From: Sisyra terminalis
Lineage: Eukaryota > Arthropoda > Insecta > Neuroptera > Sisyridae
Direction of reading: 5' to 3'
Length of the DNA stretch: 64,000 nt
Assembly (NCBI GenBank): GCA_958496175.1
Contig: OY292276.1
Span: forward strand, 59,719,080-59,783,079
Positions 51,924-63,680 of the stretch are shown one piece after another. Each line of letters begins with the position of its first letter. Within the stretch, counting starts at the first letter, position 1. The notes below the pieces were generated by a model. That model was not told the origin of the DNA. It made no database searches and worked only from the letters and a program-made list of their open reading frames with translations. The position numbers were made by a program, and so were the translations under genes.

Positions 51924-54900
51924 TCGAACCAAAGGCAGTTTCGGGTTCGTTACAATGTCTAGAACGATGATATAACAATTTTTTTCCGTTTCGAGGCAAA
52001 AAAATTTTTGGTCAAAAAAAACCGTGGGTTAACCATCGTTGATTTTTCACGAAAATGGTCAAATAAAAAAATTTTTTTTTTAGGATGCCAAATGAAAGTA
52101 TAAGTCCCTCTGTACATGCTGTGCAAATTTTACCCCAAACAAACCACGTTAAAGGGATGAACAGACCGTGTAAGGGATGAACACTTCCCACTAAGAGGGA
52201 GAGACGAACGTGGCTTCTTCAACAATTGCTTGTACCTTGGTTATATAAGGGATGATTTTCGAACCAAAGGCAGTTTCGGGTTCGTTATAATGTCTAGAAC
52301 GATGATATAACAATTTTTTTCGGTTTCGAGGCAAAAAAATTTTTGGTCAAAAAAAACCGTGGGTTAACCATCGTTGATTTTTCACGAAAATGGTCAAATA
52401 AAAAAATTTTTTTTTTATGATGCCAAACGAAAGTATAAGTCCCTCTGTACATGCTGTGCAAATTTTACCCCAAACAAACCACGTTAAAGGGATGAACAGA
52501 CCGTGTAAGGGATGAACACTTCCCACTAAGAGGGAGAGACGAACGTGGCTTCTTCAACAATTGCTTGTACCTTGGTTATATAAGGGATGATTTTCGAACC
52601 AAAGGCAGTTTCGGGTTCGTTATAATGTCTAGAACGATGATATAACAATTTTTTTCGGTTTCGAGGCAAAAAAATTTTTGGTCAAAAAAAACCGTGGGTT
52701 AACCATCGTTGATTTTTCACGAAAATGGTCAAATAAAAAAATTTTTTTTTTATGATGCCAAACGAAAGTATAAGTCCCTCTGTACATGCTGTGCAAATTT
52801 TACCCCAAACAAACCACGTTAAAGGGATGAACAGACCGTGTAAGGAATGAACACTTCCCACTAAGAGGGAGAGACGAACGTGGCTTCTTCAACAATTGCT
52901 TGTACCTTGGTTATATAAGGGATGATTTTCGAACCAAAGGCAGTTTCGGGTTCGTTATAATGTCTAGAACGATGATATAACAATTTTTTTCGGTTTCGAG
53001 GCAAAAAAATTTTTGGTCAAAAAAAACCGTGGGTTAACCATCGTTGATTTTTCACGAAAATGGTCAAATAAAAAAATTTTTTTTTTATGATGCCAAACGA
53101 AAGTATAAGTCCCTCTGTACATGCTGTGCAAATTTTACCCCAAACAAACCACGTTAAAGGGATGAACAGACCGTGTAAGGGATGAACACTTCCCACTAAG
53201 AGGGAGAGACGAACGTGGCTTCTTCAACAATTGCTTGTACCTTGGTTATATAAGGGATGATTTTCGAACCAAAGGCAGTTTCGGGTTCGTTATAATGTCT
53301 AGAACGATGATATAACAATTTTTTTCGGTTTCGAGGCAAAAAAATTTTTGGTCAAAAAAAACCGTGGGTTAACCATCGTTGATTTTTCACGAAAATGGTC
53401 AAATAAAAAAATTTTTTTTTTATGATGCCAAACGAAAGTATAAGTCCCTCTGTACATGCTGTGCAAATTTTACCCCAAACAAACCACGTTAAAGGGATGA
53501 ACAGACCGTGTAAGGGATGAACACTTCCCACTAAGAGGGAGAGACGAACGTGGCTTCTTCAACAATTGCTTGTACCTTGGTTATATAAGGGATGATTTTC
53601 GAACCAAAGGCAGTTTCGGGTTCGTTATAATGTCTAGAACGATGATATAACAATTTTTTTCGGTTTCGAGGCAAAAAAATTTTTGGTCAAAAAAAACCGT
53701 GGGTTAACCATCGTTGATTTTTCACGAAAATGGTCAAATAAAAAAATTTTTTTTTTTATGATGCCAAACGAAAGTATAAGTCCCTCTGTACATGCTGTGC
53801 AAATTTTACCCCAAACAAACCACGTTAAAGGGATGAACAGACCGTGTAAGGGATGAACACTTCCCACTAAGAGGGAGAGACGAACGTGGCTTCTTCAACA
53901 ATTGCTTGTACCTTGGTTATATAAGGGATGATTTTCGAACCAAAGGCAGTTTCGGGTTCGTTATAATGTCTAGAACGATGATATAACAATTTTTTTCGGT
54001 TTCGAGGCAAAAAAATTTTTGGTCAAAAAAAACCGTGGGTTAACCATCGTTGATTTTTCACGAAAATGGTCAAATAAAAAAATTTTTTTTTTATGATGCC
54101 AAACGAAAGTATAAGTCCCTCTGTACATGCTGTGCAAATTTTACCCCAAACAAACCACGTTAAAGGGATGAACAGACCGTGTAAGGGATGAACACTTCCC
54201 ACTAAGAGGGAGAGACGAACGTGGCTTCTTCAACAATTGCTTGTACCTTGGTTATATAAGGGATGATTTTCGAACCAAAGGCAGTTTCGGGTTCGTTACA
54301 ATGTCTAGAACGATGATATAACAATTTTTTTCCGTTTCGAGGCAAAAAAATTTTTGGTCAAAAAAAACCGTGGGTTAACCATCGTTGATTTTTCACGAAA
54401 ATGGTCAAATAAAAAAATTTTTTTTTTAGGATGCCAAATGAAAGTATAAGTCCCTCTGTACATGCTGTGCAAATTTTACCCCAAACAAACCACGTTAAAG
54501 GGATGAACAGACCGTGTAAGGGATGAACACTTCCCACTAAGAGGGAGAGACGAACGTGGCTTCTTCAACAATTGCTTGTACCTTGGTTATATAAGGGATG
54601 ATTTTCGAACCAAAGGCAGTTTCGGGTTCGTTATAATGTCTAGAACGATGATATAACAATTTTTTTCGGTTTCGAGGCAAAAAAATTTTTGGTCAAAAAA
54701 AACCGTGGGTTAACCATCGTTGATTTTTCACGAAAATGGTCAAATAAAAAAATTTTTTTTTTATGATGCCAAACGAAAGTATAAGTCCCTCTGTACATGC
54801 TGTGCAAATTTTACCCCAAACAAACCACGTTAAAGGGATGAACAGACCGTGTAAGGGATGAACACTTCCCACTAAGAGGGAGAGACGAACGTGGCTTCTT

Positions 54901-56615
54901 CAACAATTGCTTGTACCTTGGTTATATAAGGGATGATTTTCGAACCAAAGGCAGTTTCGGGTTCGTTATAATGTCTAGAACGATGATATAACAATTTTTT
55001 TCGGTTTCGAGGCAAAAAAATTTTTGGTCAAAAAAAACCGTGGGTTAACCATCGTTGATTTTTCACGAAAATGGTCAAATAAAAAAATTTTTTTTTTATG
55101 ATGCCAAACGAAAGTATAAGTCCCTCTGTACATGCTGTGCAAATTTTACCCCAAACAAACCACGTTAAAGGGATGAACAGACCGTGTAAGGAATGAACAC
55201 TTCCCACTAAGAGGGAGAGACGAACGTGGCTTCTTCAACAATTGCTTGTACCTTGGTTATATAAGGGATGATTTTCGAACCAAAGGCAGTTTCGGGTTCG
55301 TTATAATGTCTAGAACGATGATATAACAATTTTTTTCGGTTTCGAGGCAAAAAAATTTTTGGTCAAAAAAAACCGTGGGTTAACCATCGTTGATTTTTCA
55401 CGAAAATGGTCAAATAAAAAAATTTTTTTTTTATGATGCCAAACGAAAGTATAAGTCCCTCTGTACATGCTGTGCAAATTTTACCCCAAACAAACCACGT
55501 TAAAGGGATGAACAGACCGTGTAAGGGATGAACACTTCCCACTAAGAGGGAGAGACGAACGTGGCTTCTTCAACAATTGCTTGTACCTTGGTTATATAAG
55601 GGATGATTTTCGAACCAAAGGCAGTTTCGGGTTCGTTATAATGTCTAGAACGATGATATAACAATTTTTTTCGGTTTCGAGGCAAAAAAATTTTTGGTCA
55701 AAAAAAACCGTGGGTTAACCATCGTTGATTTTTCACGAAAATGGTCAAATAAAAAAATTTTTTTTTTATGATGCCAAACGAAAGTATAAGTCCCTCTGTA
55801 CATGCTGTGCAAATTTTACCCCAAACAAACCACGTTAAAGGGATGAACAGACCGTGTAAGGGATGAACACTTCCCACTAAGAGGGAGAGACGAACGTGGC
55901 TTCTTCAACAATTGCTTGTACCTTGGTTATATAAGGGATGATTTTCGAACCAAAGGCAGTTTCGGGTTCGTTATAATGTCTAGAACGATGATATAACAAT
56001 TTTTTTCGGTTTCGAGGCAAAAAAATTTTTGGTCAAAAAAAACCGTGGGTTAACCATCGTTGATTTTTCACGAAAATGGTCAAATAAAAAAATTTTTTTT
56101 TTTATGATGCCAAACGAAAGTATAAGTCCCTCTGTACATGCTGTGCAAATTTTACCCCAAACAAACCACGTTAAAGGGATGAACAGACCGTGTAAGGGAT
56201 GAACACTTCCCACTAAGAGGGAGAGACGAACGTGGCTTCTTCAACAATTGCTTGTACCTTGGTTATATAAGGGATGATTTTCGAACCAAAGGCAGTTTCG
56301 GGTTCGTTATAATGTCTAGAACGATGATATAACAATTTTTTTCGGTTTCGAGGCAAAAAAATTTTTGGTCAAAAAAAACCGTGGGTTAACCATCGTTGAT
56401 TTTTCACGAAAATGGTCAAATAAAAAAATTTTTTTTTTATGATGCCAAACGAAAGTATAAGTCCCTCTGTACATGCTGTGCAAATTTTACCCCAAACAAA
56501 CCACGTTAAAGGGATGAACAGACCGTGTAAGGGATGAACACTTCCCACTAAGAGGGAGAGACGAACGTGGCTTCTTCAACAATTGCTTGTACCTTGGTTA
56601 TATAAGGGATGATTT
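51924..56615 (+). repeat. 7-monomer higher-order repeat, two tandem units of 2,346 bp
   Basis: Units 51,924-54,269 and 54,270-56,615 both read D', G, G with gtaaggaatg, G, G, a 336-bp G, G. The rare gtaaggaatg variant occurs only at about 52,840 and 55,186. The 336-bp G monomers sit at about 53,599 and 55,945, again 2,346 bp apart. The shared extra T explains why the period is 2,346 rather than 2,345. Confidence 0.9.
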
Positions 56616-58961
56616 TCGAACCAAAGGCAGTTTCGGGTTCGTTATAATGTCTAGAACGATGATATAACAATTTTTTTCGGTTTCGAGGCAAAAAAATTTT
56701 TGGTCAAAAAAAACCGTGGGTTAACCATCGTTGATTTTTCACGAAAATGGTCAAATAAAAAAATTTTTTTTTTTATGATGCCAAACGAAAGTATAAGTCC
56801 CTCTGTACATGCTGTGCAAATTTTACCCCAAACAAACCACGTTAAAGGGATGAACAGACCGTGTAAGGGATGAACACTTCCCACTAAGAGGGAGAGACGA
56901 ACGTGGCTTCTTCAACAATTGCTTGTACCTTGGTTATATAAGGGATGATTTTCGAACCAAAGGCAGTTTCGGGTTCGTTATAATGTCTAGAACGATGATA
57001 TAACAATTTTTTTCGGTTTCGAGGCAAAAAAATTTTTGGTCAAAAAAAACCGTGGGTTAACCATCGTTGATTTTTCACGAAAATGGTCATATAAAGAAAT
57101 TTTTTTTTTAGGATGCCAAACGAAAGTATAAGTCCCTCTGTACATGCTGTGCAAATTTTACCCCAAACAAACCACGTTAAAGGGATGAACAGACCGTGTA
57201 AGGGATGAACACTTCCCACTAAGAGGGAGAGACGAACGTGGCTTCTTCAACAATTGCTTGTACCTTGGTTATATAAGGGATGATTTTCGAACCAAAGGCA
57301 GTTTCGGGTTCGTTACAATGTCTAGAACGATGATATAACAATTTTTTTCCGTTTCGAGGCAAAAAAATTTTTGGTCAAAAAAAACCGTGGGTTAACCATC
57401 GTTGATTTTTCACGAAAATGGTCAAATAAAAAAATTTTTTTTTTAGGATGCCAAATGAAAGTATAAGTCCCTCTGTACATGCTGTGCAAATTTTACCCCA
57501 AACAAACCACGTTAAAGGGATGAACAGACCGTGTAAGGGATGAACACTTCCCACTAAGAGGGAGAGACGAACGTGGCTTCTTCAACAATTGCTTGTACCT
57601 TGGTTATATAAGGGATGATTTTCGAACCAAAGGCAGTTTCGGGTTCGTTATAATGTCTAGAACGATGATATAACAATTTTTTTCGGTTTCGAGGCAAAAA
57701 AATTTTTGGTCAAAAAAAACCGTGGGTTAACCATCGTTGATTTTTCACGAAAATGGTCAAATAAAAAAATTTTTTTTTTATGATGCCAAACGAAAGTATA
57801 AGTCCCTCTGTACATGCTGTGCAAATTTTACCCCAAACAAACCACGTTAAAGGGATGAACAGACCGTGTAAGGGATGAACACTTCCCACTAAGAGGGAGA
57901 GACGAACGTGGCTTCTTCAACAATTGCTTGTACCTTGGTTATATAAGGGATGATTTTCGAACCAAAGGCAGTTTCGGGTTCGTTATAATGTCTAGAACGA
58001 TGATATAACAATTTTTTTCGGTTTCGAGGCAAAAAAATTTTTGGTCAAAAAAAACCGTGGGTTAACCATCGTTGATTTTTCACGAAAATGGTCATATAAA
58101 GAAATTTTTTTTTTAGGATGCCAAACGAAAGTATAAGTCCCTCTGTACATGCTGTGCAAATTTTACCCCAAACAAACCACGTTAAAGGGATGAACAGACC
58201 GTGTAAGGGATGAACACTTCCCACTAAGAGGGAGAGACGAACGTGGCTTCTTCAACAATTGCTTGTACCTTGGTTATATAAGGGATGATTTTCGAACCAA
58301 AGGCAGTTTCGGGTTCGTTATAATGTCTAGAACGATGATATAACAATTTTTTTCGGTTTCGAGGCAAAAAAATTTTTGGTCAAAAAAAACCGTGGGTTAA
58401 CCATCGTTGATTTTTCACGAAAATGGTCAAATAAAAAAATTTTTTTTTTATGATGCCAAACGAAAGTATAAGTCCCTCTGTACATGCTGTGCAAATTTTA
58501 CCCCAAACAAACCACGTTAAAGGGATGAACAGACCGTGTAAGGGATGAACACTTCCCACTAAGAGGGAGAGACGAACGTGGCTTCTTCAACAATTGCTTG
58601 TACCTTGGTTATATAAGGGATGATTTTCGAACCAAAGGCAGTTTCGGGTTCGTTATAATGTCTAGAACGATGATATAACAATTTTTTTCGGTTTCGAGGC
58701 AAAAAAATTTTTGGTCAAAAAAAACCGTGGGTTAACCATCGTTGATTTTTCACGAAAATGGTCAAATAAAAAAAATTTTTTTTTAGGATGCCAAACGAAA
58801 GTATAAGTCCCTCTGTACATGCTGTGCAAATTTTTCCCCAAACAAACCACGTTAAAGGGATGAACAGACCGTGTAAGGGATGAACACTTCCCACTAAGAG
58901 GGAGAGACGAACGTGGCTTCTTCAACAATTGCTTGTACCTTGGTTATATAAGGGATGATTT
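56616..58961 (+). repeat. G/C2 segment with one D' and one unusual monomer
   Basis: The segment opens with a 336-bp G, then C2 (56,952), D' (57,287), G, C2, G, and a monomer at 58,627-58,961 with private changes: an altered A/T tract (A8T9) and tttttcccc in place of ttttacccc near 58,830. These changes alone open a slightly longer minus-strand frame there. It is not a gene. Confidence 0.8.
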
Positions 58962-61900
58962 TCGAACCAAAGGCAGTTTCGGGTTCGTTATAATGTCTAG
59001 AACGATGATATAACAATTTTTTTCGGTTTCGAGGCAAAAAAATTTTTGGTCAAAAAAAACCGTGGGTTAACCATCGTTGATTTTTCACGAAAATGGTCAT
59101 ATAAAGAAATTTTTTTTTTAGGATGCCAAACGAAAGTATAAGTCCCTCTGTACATGCTGTGCAAATTTTACCCCAAACAAACCACGTTAAAGGGATGAAC
59201 AGACCGTGTAAGGGATGAACACTTCCCACTAAGAGGGAGAGACGAACGTGGCTTCTTCAACAATTGCTTGTACCTTGGTTATATAAGGGATGATTTTCGA
59301 ACCAAAGGCAGTTTCGGGTTCGTTACAATGTCTAGAACGATGATATAACAATTTTTTTCGGTTTCCAGGCAAAAAAATTTTTGGTCAAAAAAAACCGTGG
59401 GTTAACCATCGTTGATTTTTCACGAAAATGGTCAAATAAAAAAATTTTTTTTTTAGGATGCCAAATGAAAGAATAAGTCCCTCTGTACATGCTGTGCAAA
59501 TTTTACCCCAAACAAACCACGTTAAAGGGATGAACAGACCGTGTAAGGGATGAACACTTCCCACTAAGAGGGAGAGACGAACGTGGCTTCTTCAACAATT
59601 GCTTGTACCTTGGTTATATAAGGGATGATTTTCGAACCAAAGGCAGTTTCGGGTTCGTTATAATGTCTAGAACGATGATATAACAATTTTTTTCGGTTTC
59701 GAGGCAAAAAAATTTTTGGTCAAAAAAAACCGTGGGTTAACCATCGTTGATTTTTACGAAAATGGTCAAATAAAAAAATTTTTTTTTTAGGATGCCAAAC
59801 GAATGTATAAGTCCCTCTGTACATGCTGTGCAAATTTTACCCCAAACAAACCACGTTAAAGGGATGAACAGACCGTGTAAGGGATGAACACTTCCCACTA
59901 AGAGGGAGAGACGAACGTGGCTTCTTCAACAATTGCTTGTACCTTGGTTATATAAGGGATGATTTTCGAACCAAAGGCAGTTTCGGGTTCGTTATAATGT
60001 CTAGAACGATGATATAACAATTTTTTTCGGTTTCGAGGCAAAAAAATTTTTGGTCAAAAAAAACCGTGGGTTAACCATCGTTGATTTTTCACGAAAATGG
60101 TCAAATAAAAAAATTTTTTTTTTATGATGCCAAACGAAAGTATAAGTCCCTCTGTACATGCTGTGCAAATTTTACCCCAAACAAACCACGTTAAAGGGAT
60201 GAACAGACCGTGTAAGGGATGAACACTTCCCACTAAGAGGGAGAGACGAACGTGGCTTCTTCAACAATTGCTTGTACCTTGGTTATATAAGGGATGATTT
60301 TCGAACCAAAGGCAGTTTCGGGTTCGTTATAATGTCTAGAACGATGATATAACAATTTTTTTCGGTTTCGAGGCAAAAAAATTTTTGGTCAAAAAAAACC
60401 GTGGGTTAACCATCGTTGATTTTTCACGAAAATGGTCAAATAAAAAAATTTTTTTTTTATGATGCCAAACGAAAGTATAAGTCCCTCTGTACATGCTGTG
60501 CAAATTTTACCCCAAACAAACCACGTTAAAGGGATGAACAGACCGTGTAAGGGATGAACACTTCCCACTAAGAGGGAGAGACGAACGTGGCTTCTTCAAC
60601 AATTGCTTGTACCTTGGTTATATAAGGGATGATTTTCGAACCAAAGGCAGTTTCGGGTTCGTTATAATGTCTAGAACGATGATATAACAATTTTTTTCGG
60701 TTTCGAGGCAAAAAAATTTTTGGTCAAAAAAAACCGTGGGTTAACCATCGTTGATTTTTCACGAAAATGGTCAAATAAAAAAATTTTTTTTTTATGATGC
60801 CAAACGAAAGTATAAGTCCCTCTGTACATGCTGTGCAAATTTTACCCCAAACAAACCACGTTAAAGGGATGAACAGACCGTGTAAGGGATGAACACTTCC
60901 CACTAAGAGGGAGAGACGAACGTGGCTTCTTCAACAATTGCTTGTACCTTGGTTATATAAGGGATGATTTTCGAACCAAAGGCAGTTTCGGGTTCGTTAT
61001 AATGTCTAGAACGATGATATAACAATTTTTTTCGGTTTCGAGGCAAAAAAATTTTTGGTCAAAAAAAACCGTGGGTTAACCATCGTTGATTTTTCACGAA
61101 AATGGTCAAATAAAAAAATTTTTTTTTTATGATGCCAAACGAAAGTATAAGTCCCTCTGTACATGCTGTGCAAATTTTACCCCAAACAAACCACGTTAAA
61201 GGGATGAACAGACCGTGTAAGGGATGAACACTTCCCACTAAGAGGGAGAGACGAACGTGGCTTCTTCAACAATTGCTTGTACCTTGGTTATATAAGGGAT
61301 GATTTTCGAACCAAAGGCAGTTTCGGGTTCGTTATAATGTCTAGAACGATGATATAACAATTTTTTTCGGTTTCGAGGCAAAAAAATTTTTGGTCAAAAA
61401 AAACCGTGGGTTAACCATCGTTGATTTTTCACGAAAATGGTCATATAAAGAAATTTTTTTTTTAGGATGCCAAACGAAAGTATAAGTCCCTCTGTACATG
61501 CTGTGCAAATTTTACCCCAAACAAACCACGTTAAAGGGATGAACAGACCGTGTAAGGGATGAACACTTCCCACTAAGAGGGAGAGACGAACGTGGCTTCT
61601 TCAACAATTGCTTGTACCTTGGTTATATAAGGGATGATTTTCGAACCAAAGGCAGTTTCGGGTTCGTTACAATGTCTAGAACGATGATATAACAATTTTT
61701 TTCGGTTTCCAGGCAAAAAAATTTTTGGTCAAAAAAAACCGTGGGTTAACCATCGTTGATTTTTCACGAAAATGGTCAAATAAAAAAATTTTTTTTTTAG
61801 GATGCCAAATGAAAGAATAAGTCCCTCTGTACATGCTGTGCAAATTTTACCCCAAACAAACCACGTTAAAGGGATGAACAGACCGTGTAAGGGATGAACA

Positions 61901-62309
61901 CTTCCCACTAAGAGGGAGAGACGAACGTGGCTTCTTCAACAATTGCTTGTACCTTGGTTATATAAGGGATGATTTTCGAACCAAAGGCAGTTTCGGGTTC
62001 GTTATAATGTCTAGAACGATGATATAACAATTTTTTTCGGTTTCGAGGCAAAAAAATTTTTGGTCAAAAAAAACCGTGGGTTAACCATCGTTGATTTTTA
62101 CGAAAATGGTCAAATAAAAAAATTTTTTTTTTAGGATGCCAAACGAATGTATAAGTCCCTCTGTACATGCTGTGCAAATTTTACCCCAAACAAACCACGT
62201 TAAAGGGATGAACAGACCGTGTAAGGGATGAACACTTCCCACTAAGAGGGAGAGACGAACGTGGCTTCTTCAACAATTGCTTGTACCTTGGTTATATAAG
62301 GGATGATTT
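58962..62309 (+). repeat. 7-monomer unit (2,344 bp) and its partial second copy
   Basis: C2 at 58,962 is followed by a monomer with tttccaggc (59,362) and gaaagaata, then by a 334-bp monomer lacking the C of tttttcacg (59,751) and carrying gaatgtata, then four G. The same C2, tttccaggc and 334-bp monomers recur at 61,306, 61,641 and 61,976. The offset is 2,344 bp, one short of 7 x 335 because of the shared one-base deletion. Confidence 0.9.
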
Positions 62310-62979
62310 TCAAACCAAAGGCAGTTTCGGGTTCGTTATAATGTCTAGAACGATGATATAACAATTTTTTTCGGTTTCGAGGCAAAAAAATTTTTGGTCA
62401 AAAAAAACCGTTGGTTAACCATCGTTGATTTTTCACGAAAATGGTCAAATAAAAAAATTTTTTTTTTAGGATGCCAAACGAAAGTATAAGTCCCTCTGTA
62501 CATGCTGTGCAAATTTTACCCCAAACAAACCACGTTAAAGGGATGAACAGACCGTGTAAGGGATGAACACTTCCCACTAAGAGGGAGAGACGAACGTGGC
62601 TTCTTCAACAATTGCTTGTACCTTGGTTATATAAGGGATGATTTTCGAACCAAAGGCAGTTTCGGGTTCGTTATAATGTCTAGAACGATGATATAACAAT
62701 TTTTTTCGGTTTCGAGGCAAAAAAATTTTTGGTCAAAAAAAACCGTGGGTTAACCATCGTTGATTTTTCACGAAAATGGTCAAATAAAAAAATTTTTTTT
62801 TTAGGATGCCAAACGAAAGTATAAGTCCCTCTGTACATGCTGTGCAAATTTTACCCCAAACAAACCACGTTAAAGGGATGAACAGACCGTGTAAGGGATG
62901 AACACTTCCCACTAAGAGGGAGAGACGAACGTGGCTTCTTCAACAATTGCTTGTACCTTGGTTATATAAGGGATGATTT
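62310..62979 (+). repeat. Last two full-length core monomers, with private mutations
   Basis: The first of these has caaacc instead of cgaacc at 62,311, which destroys the junction TTCGAA and the cgaacc/ggttcg pairing. It also has ccgttgg instead of ccgtggg at 62,408. Both monomers have T30, a B-type tract, C170 and A242. They still carry the 20-bp internal duplication. Confidence 0.85.
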
Positions 62980-63300
62980 TCGAACCAAAGGCAGTTTCGG
63001 GTTCGTTACAATGTCTAGAACGATGATATAACAATTTTTTTCGGTTTCGAGGCAAAAAAATTTTTGGTCAAAAAAAACCGTGGGTTAACCATCGTTGATT
63101 TTTCACGAAAATGGTCAAATAATGAAATTTTTTTTTTAGTATGCCAAACGAAAGTGTAAGTCCCTCTGTACATGCTGTGTAAATTTTTACCCAAACAAAC
63201 CACGTTTAAGGGTTGAAATTGAGCATCTAAGTCGAAGAAGAAATCGTCAACCCCATCCCAACTACAAAGGCTTATAACGTGGTGGAATAAGGGATGATTT
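62980..63300 (+). repeat. Junction monomer: core left half, diverged right half (321 bp)
   Basis: Up to about 63,135 this monomer is indistinguishable from core types (C30, aataatga as in type A). From 63,139 it accumulates changes (agtatgcc, gtgtaag, gctgtgtaaat). From about 63,206 it is strongly diverged, with a single aagggttgaa element and a stretch around 63,225-63,290 that aligns poorly to the core. It ends in ataagggatgattt, so phase is regained. The switch from core to diverged sequence inside one unit is the boundary of recent homogenisation. A 169-codon minus-strand frame over 63,015-63,524 is open because 321 is a multiple of 3; it starts with GTG and is not regarded as a gene. Confidence 0.85.
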
Positions 63301-63620
63301 TCGAACCAAGGGCAGTTTCGGATTCGTAACAATGTATCATACGATATTATAACAGTCTTTATCGAATTCGGATCACAAACTTTTTTCGGCAAAAAAAACC
63401 GTGGGTAAACCATCGTTGATTTTCCACGAAAATCGTCAAATTGAAAAAAAATTTTTTTAGGAAGCCAATCGAAAGTATAAGTCCATCTGTACATGCTGTG
63501 CAAAATTTTCCCCAAACAAACCACGTTTAAGGGATGAAGACGTCCTTCTAAGAGGGAGAGACAAAGGTGGGGCTACTTCAACAATTGCATCTAATATCGT
63601 GGATTAAGGGATGATTTTTT
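63301..63620 (+). repeat. Fully diverged edge monomer (320 bp)
   Basis: The order of landmarks is kept: tcgaacc, cagtttcgga, aacaatgtat, the A8 tract with ccgtgggtaaacc, catcgttgat, cacgaaaatcg, ggaagcc, gtataagtcc, tgtacatgctgtgc, acgtttaagggatgaa, aagagggagaga and aacaattgc. Substitutions are spread along the whole unit. It lacks one 20-bp duplicate and the core TATATAAG (here ggattaagg). It is best read as an old monomer outside the zone of homogenisation. Confidence 0.88.
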
Positions 63621-63680
63621 TCGTACCAAAGGCAGTTTCGGGTTCGTAACAATGTATCAAACGATAATGTAACTATTTTT
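63621..63680 (+). repeat. Terminal 60-bp satellite fragment; array edge
   Basis: The fragment begins tcgtaccaaaggcag, keeps tttcgggttcgtaacaatg, and reads aacgataatgtaactattttt where the core has a close equivalent. After about 63,680 (cttatgattgg) similarity to the monomer stops. Truncation at monomer position about 60, just after the first T tract, defines the array end. Confidence 0.8.

Larger units (their letters stand above)
1..63680 (+). repeat. 335-bp satellite DNA array, about 190 head-to-tail monomers
   Basis: The phase marker tcgaacc recurs at 1, 336, 671, 1006 and so on to 62,980, which is 188 full monomers in 62,979 bp (mean 335.0). Two diverged monomers and a 60-bp fragment follow. 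All copies lie in the same orientation, and I saw no inserted transposon, inversion or foreign spacer. Copies differ at only a handful of positions, so the array is recently homogenised. The period is close to two nucleosome repeats, as in many centromeric and heterochromatic satellites; that role is inference. The array continues beyond the left end of the window. The array itself is certain; its name and chromosomal location are unknown to me. Confidence 0.99.

Noticed and set aside
58662..58928. 88-codon minus-strand frame
   Set aside because: It opens at TTG and depends on private changes in one monomer (58,770-58,835); it is a chance frame in satellite DNA.
63015..63524. 169-codon minus-strand frame with an internal repeat, as an ancestral gene of the satellite
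   Set aside because: It starts at GTG and stays open because the junction monomer is 321 bp (a multiple of 3). Its repeated motif is simply two satellite units. No known domain is seen.
1..63680. CRISPR array
   Set aside because: The units are 335 bp with no unique spacers; the whole unit repeats.
1..63680. Ribosomal DNA, 5S or tRNA gene cluster
   Set aside because: The period would suit a 5S repeat, but the monomer contains no recognisable 5S internal control region or tRNA A and B boxes.
1..63680. Retrotransposon or Helitron origin visible in the window
   Set aside because: No LTR ends, polypurine tract, integrase or reverse transcriptase, or Helitron end can be seen; the units are simple head-to-tail copies.
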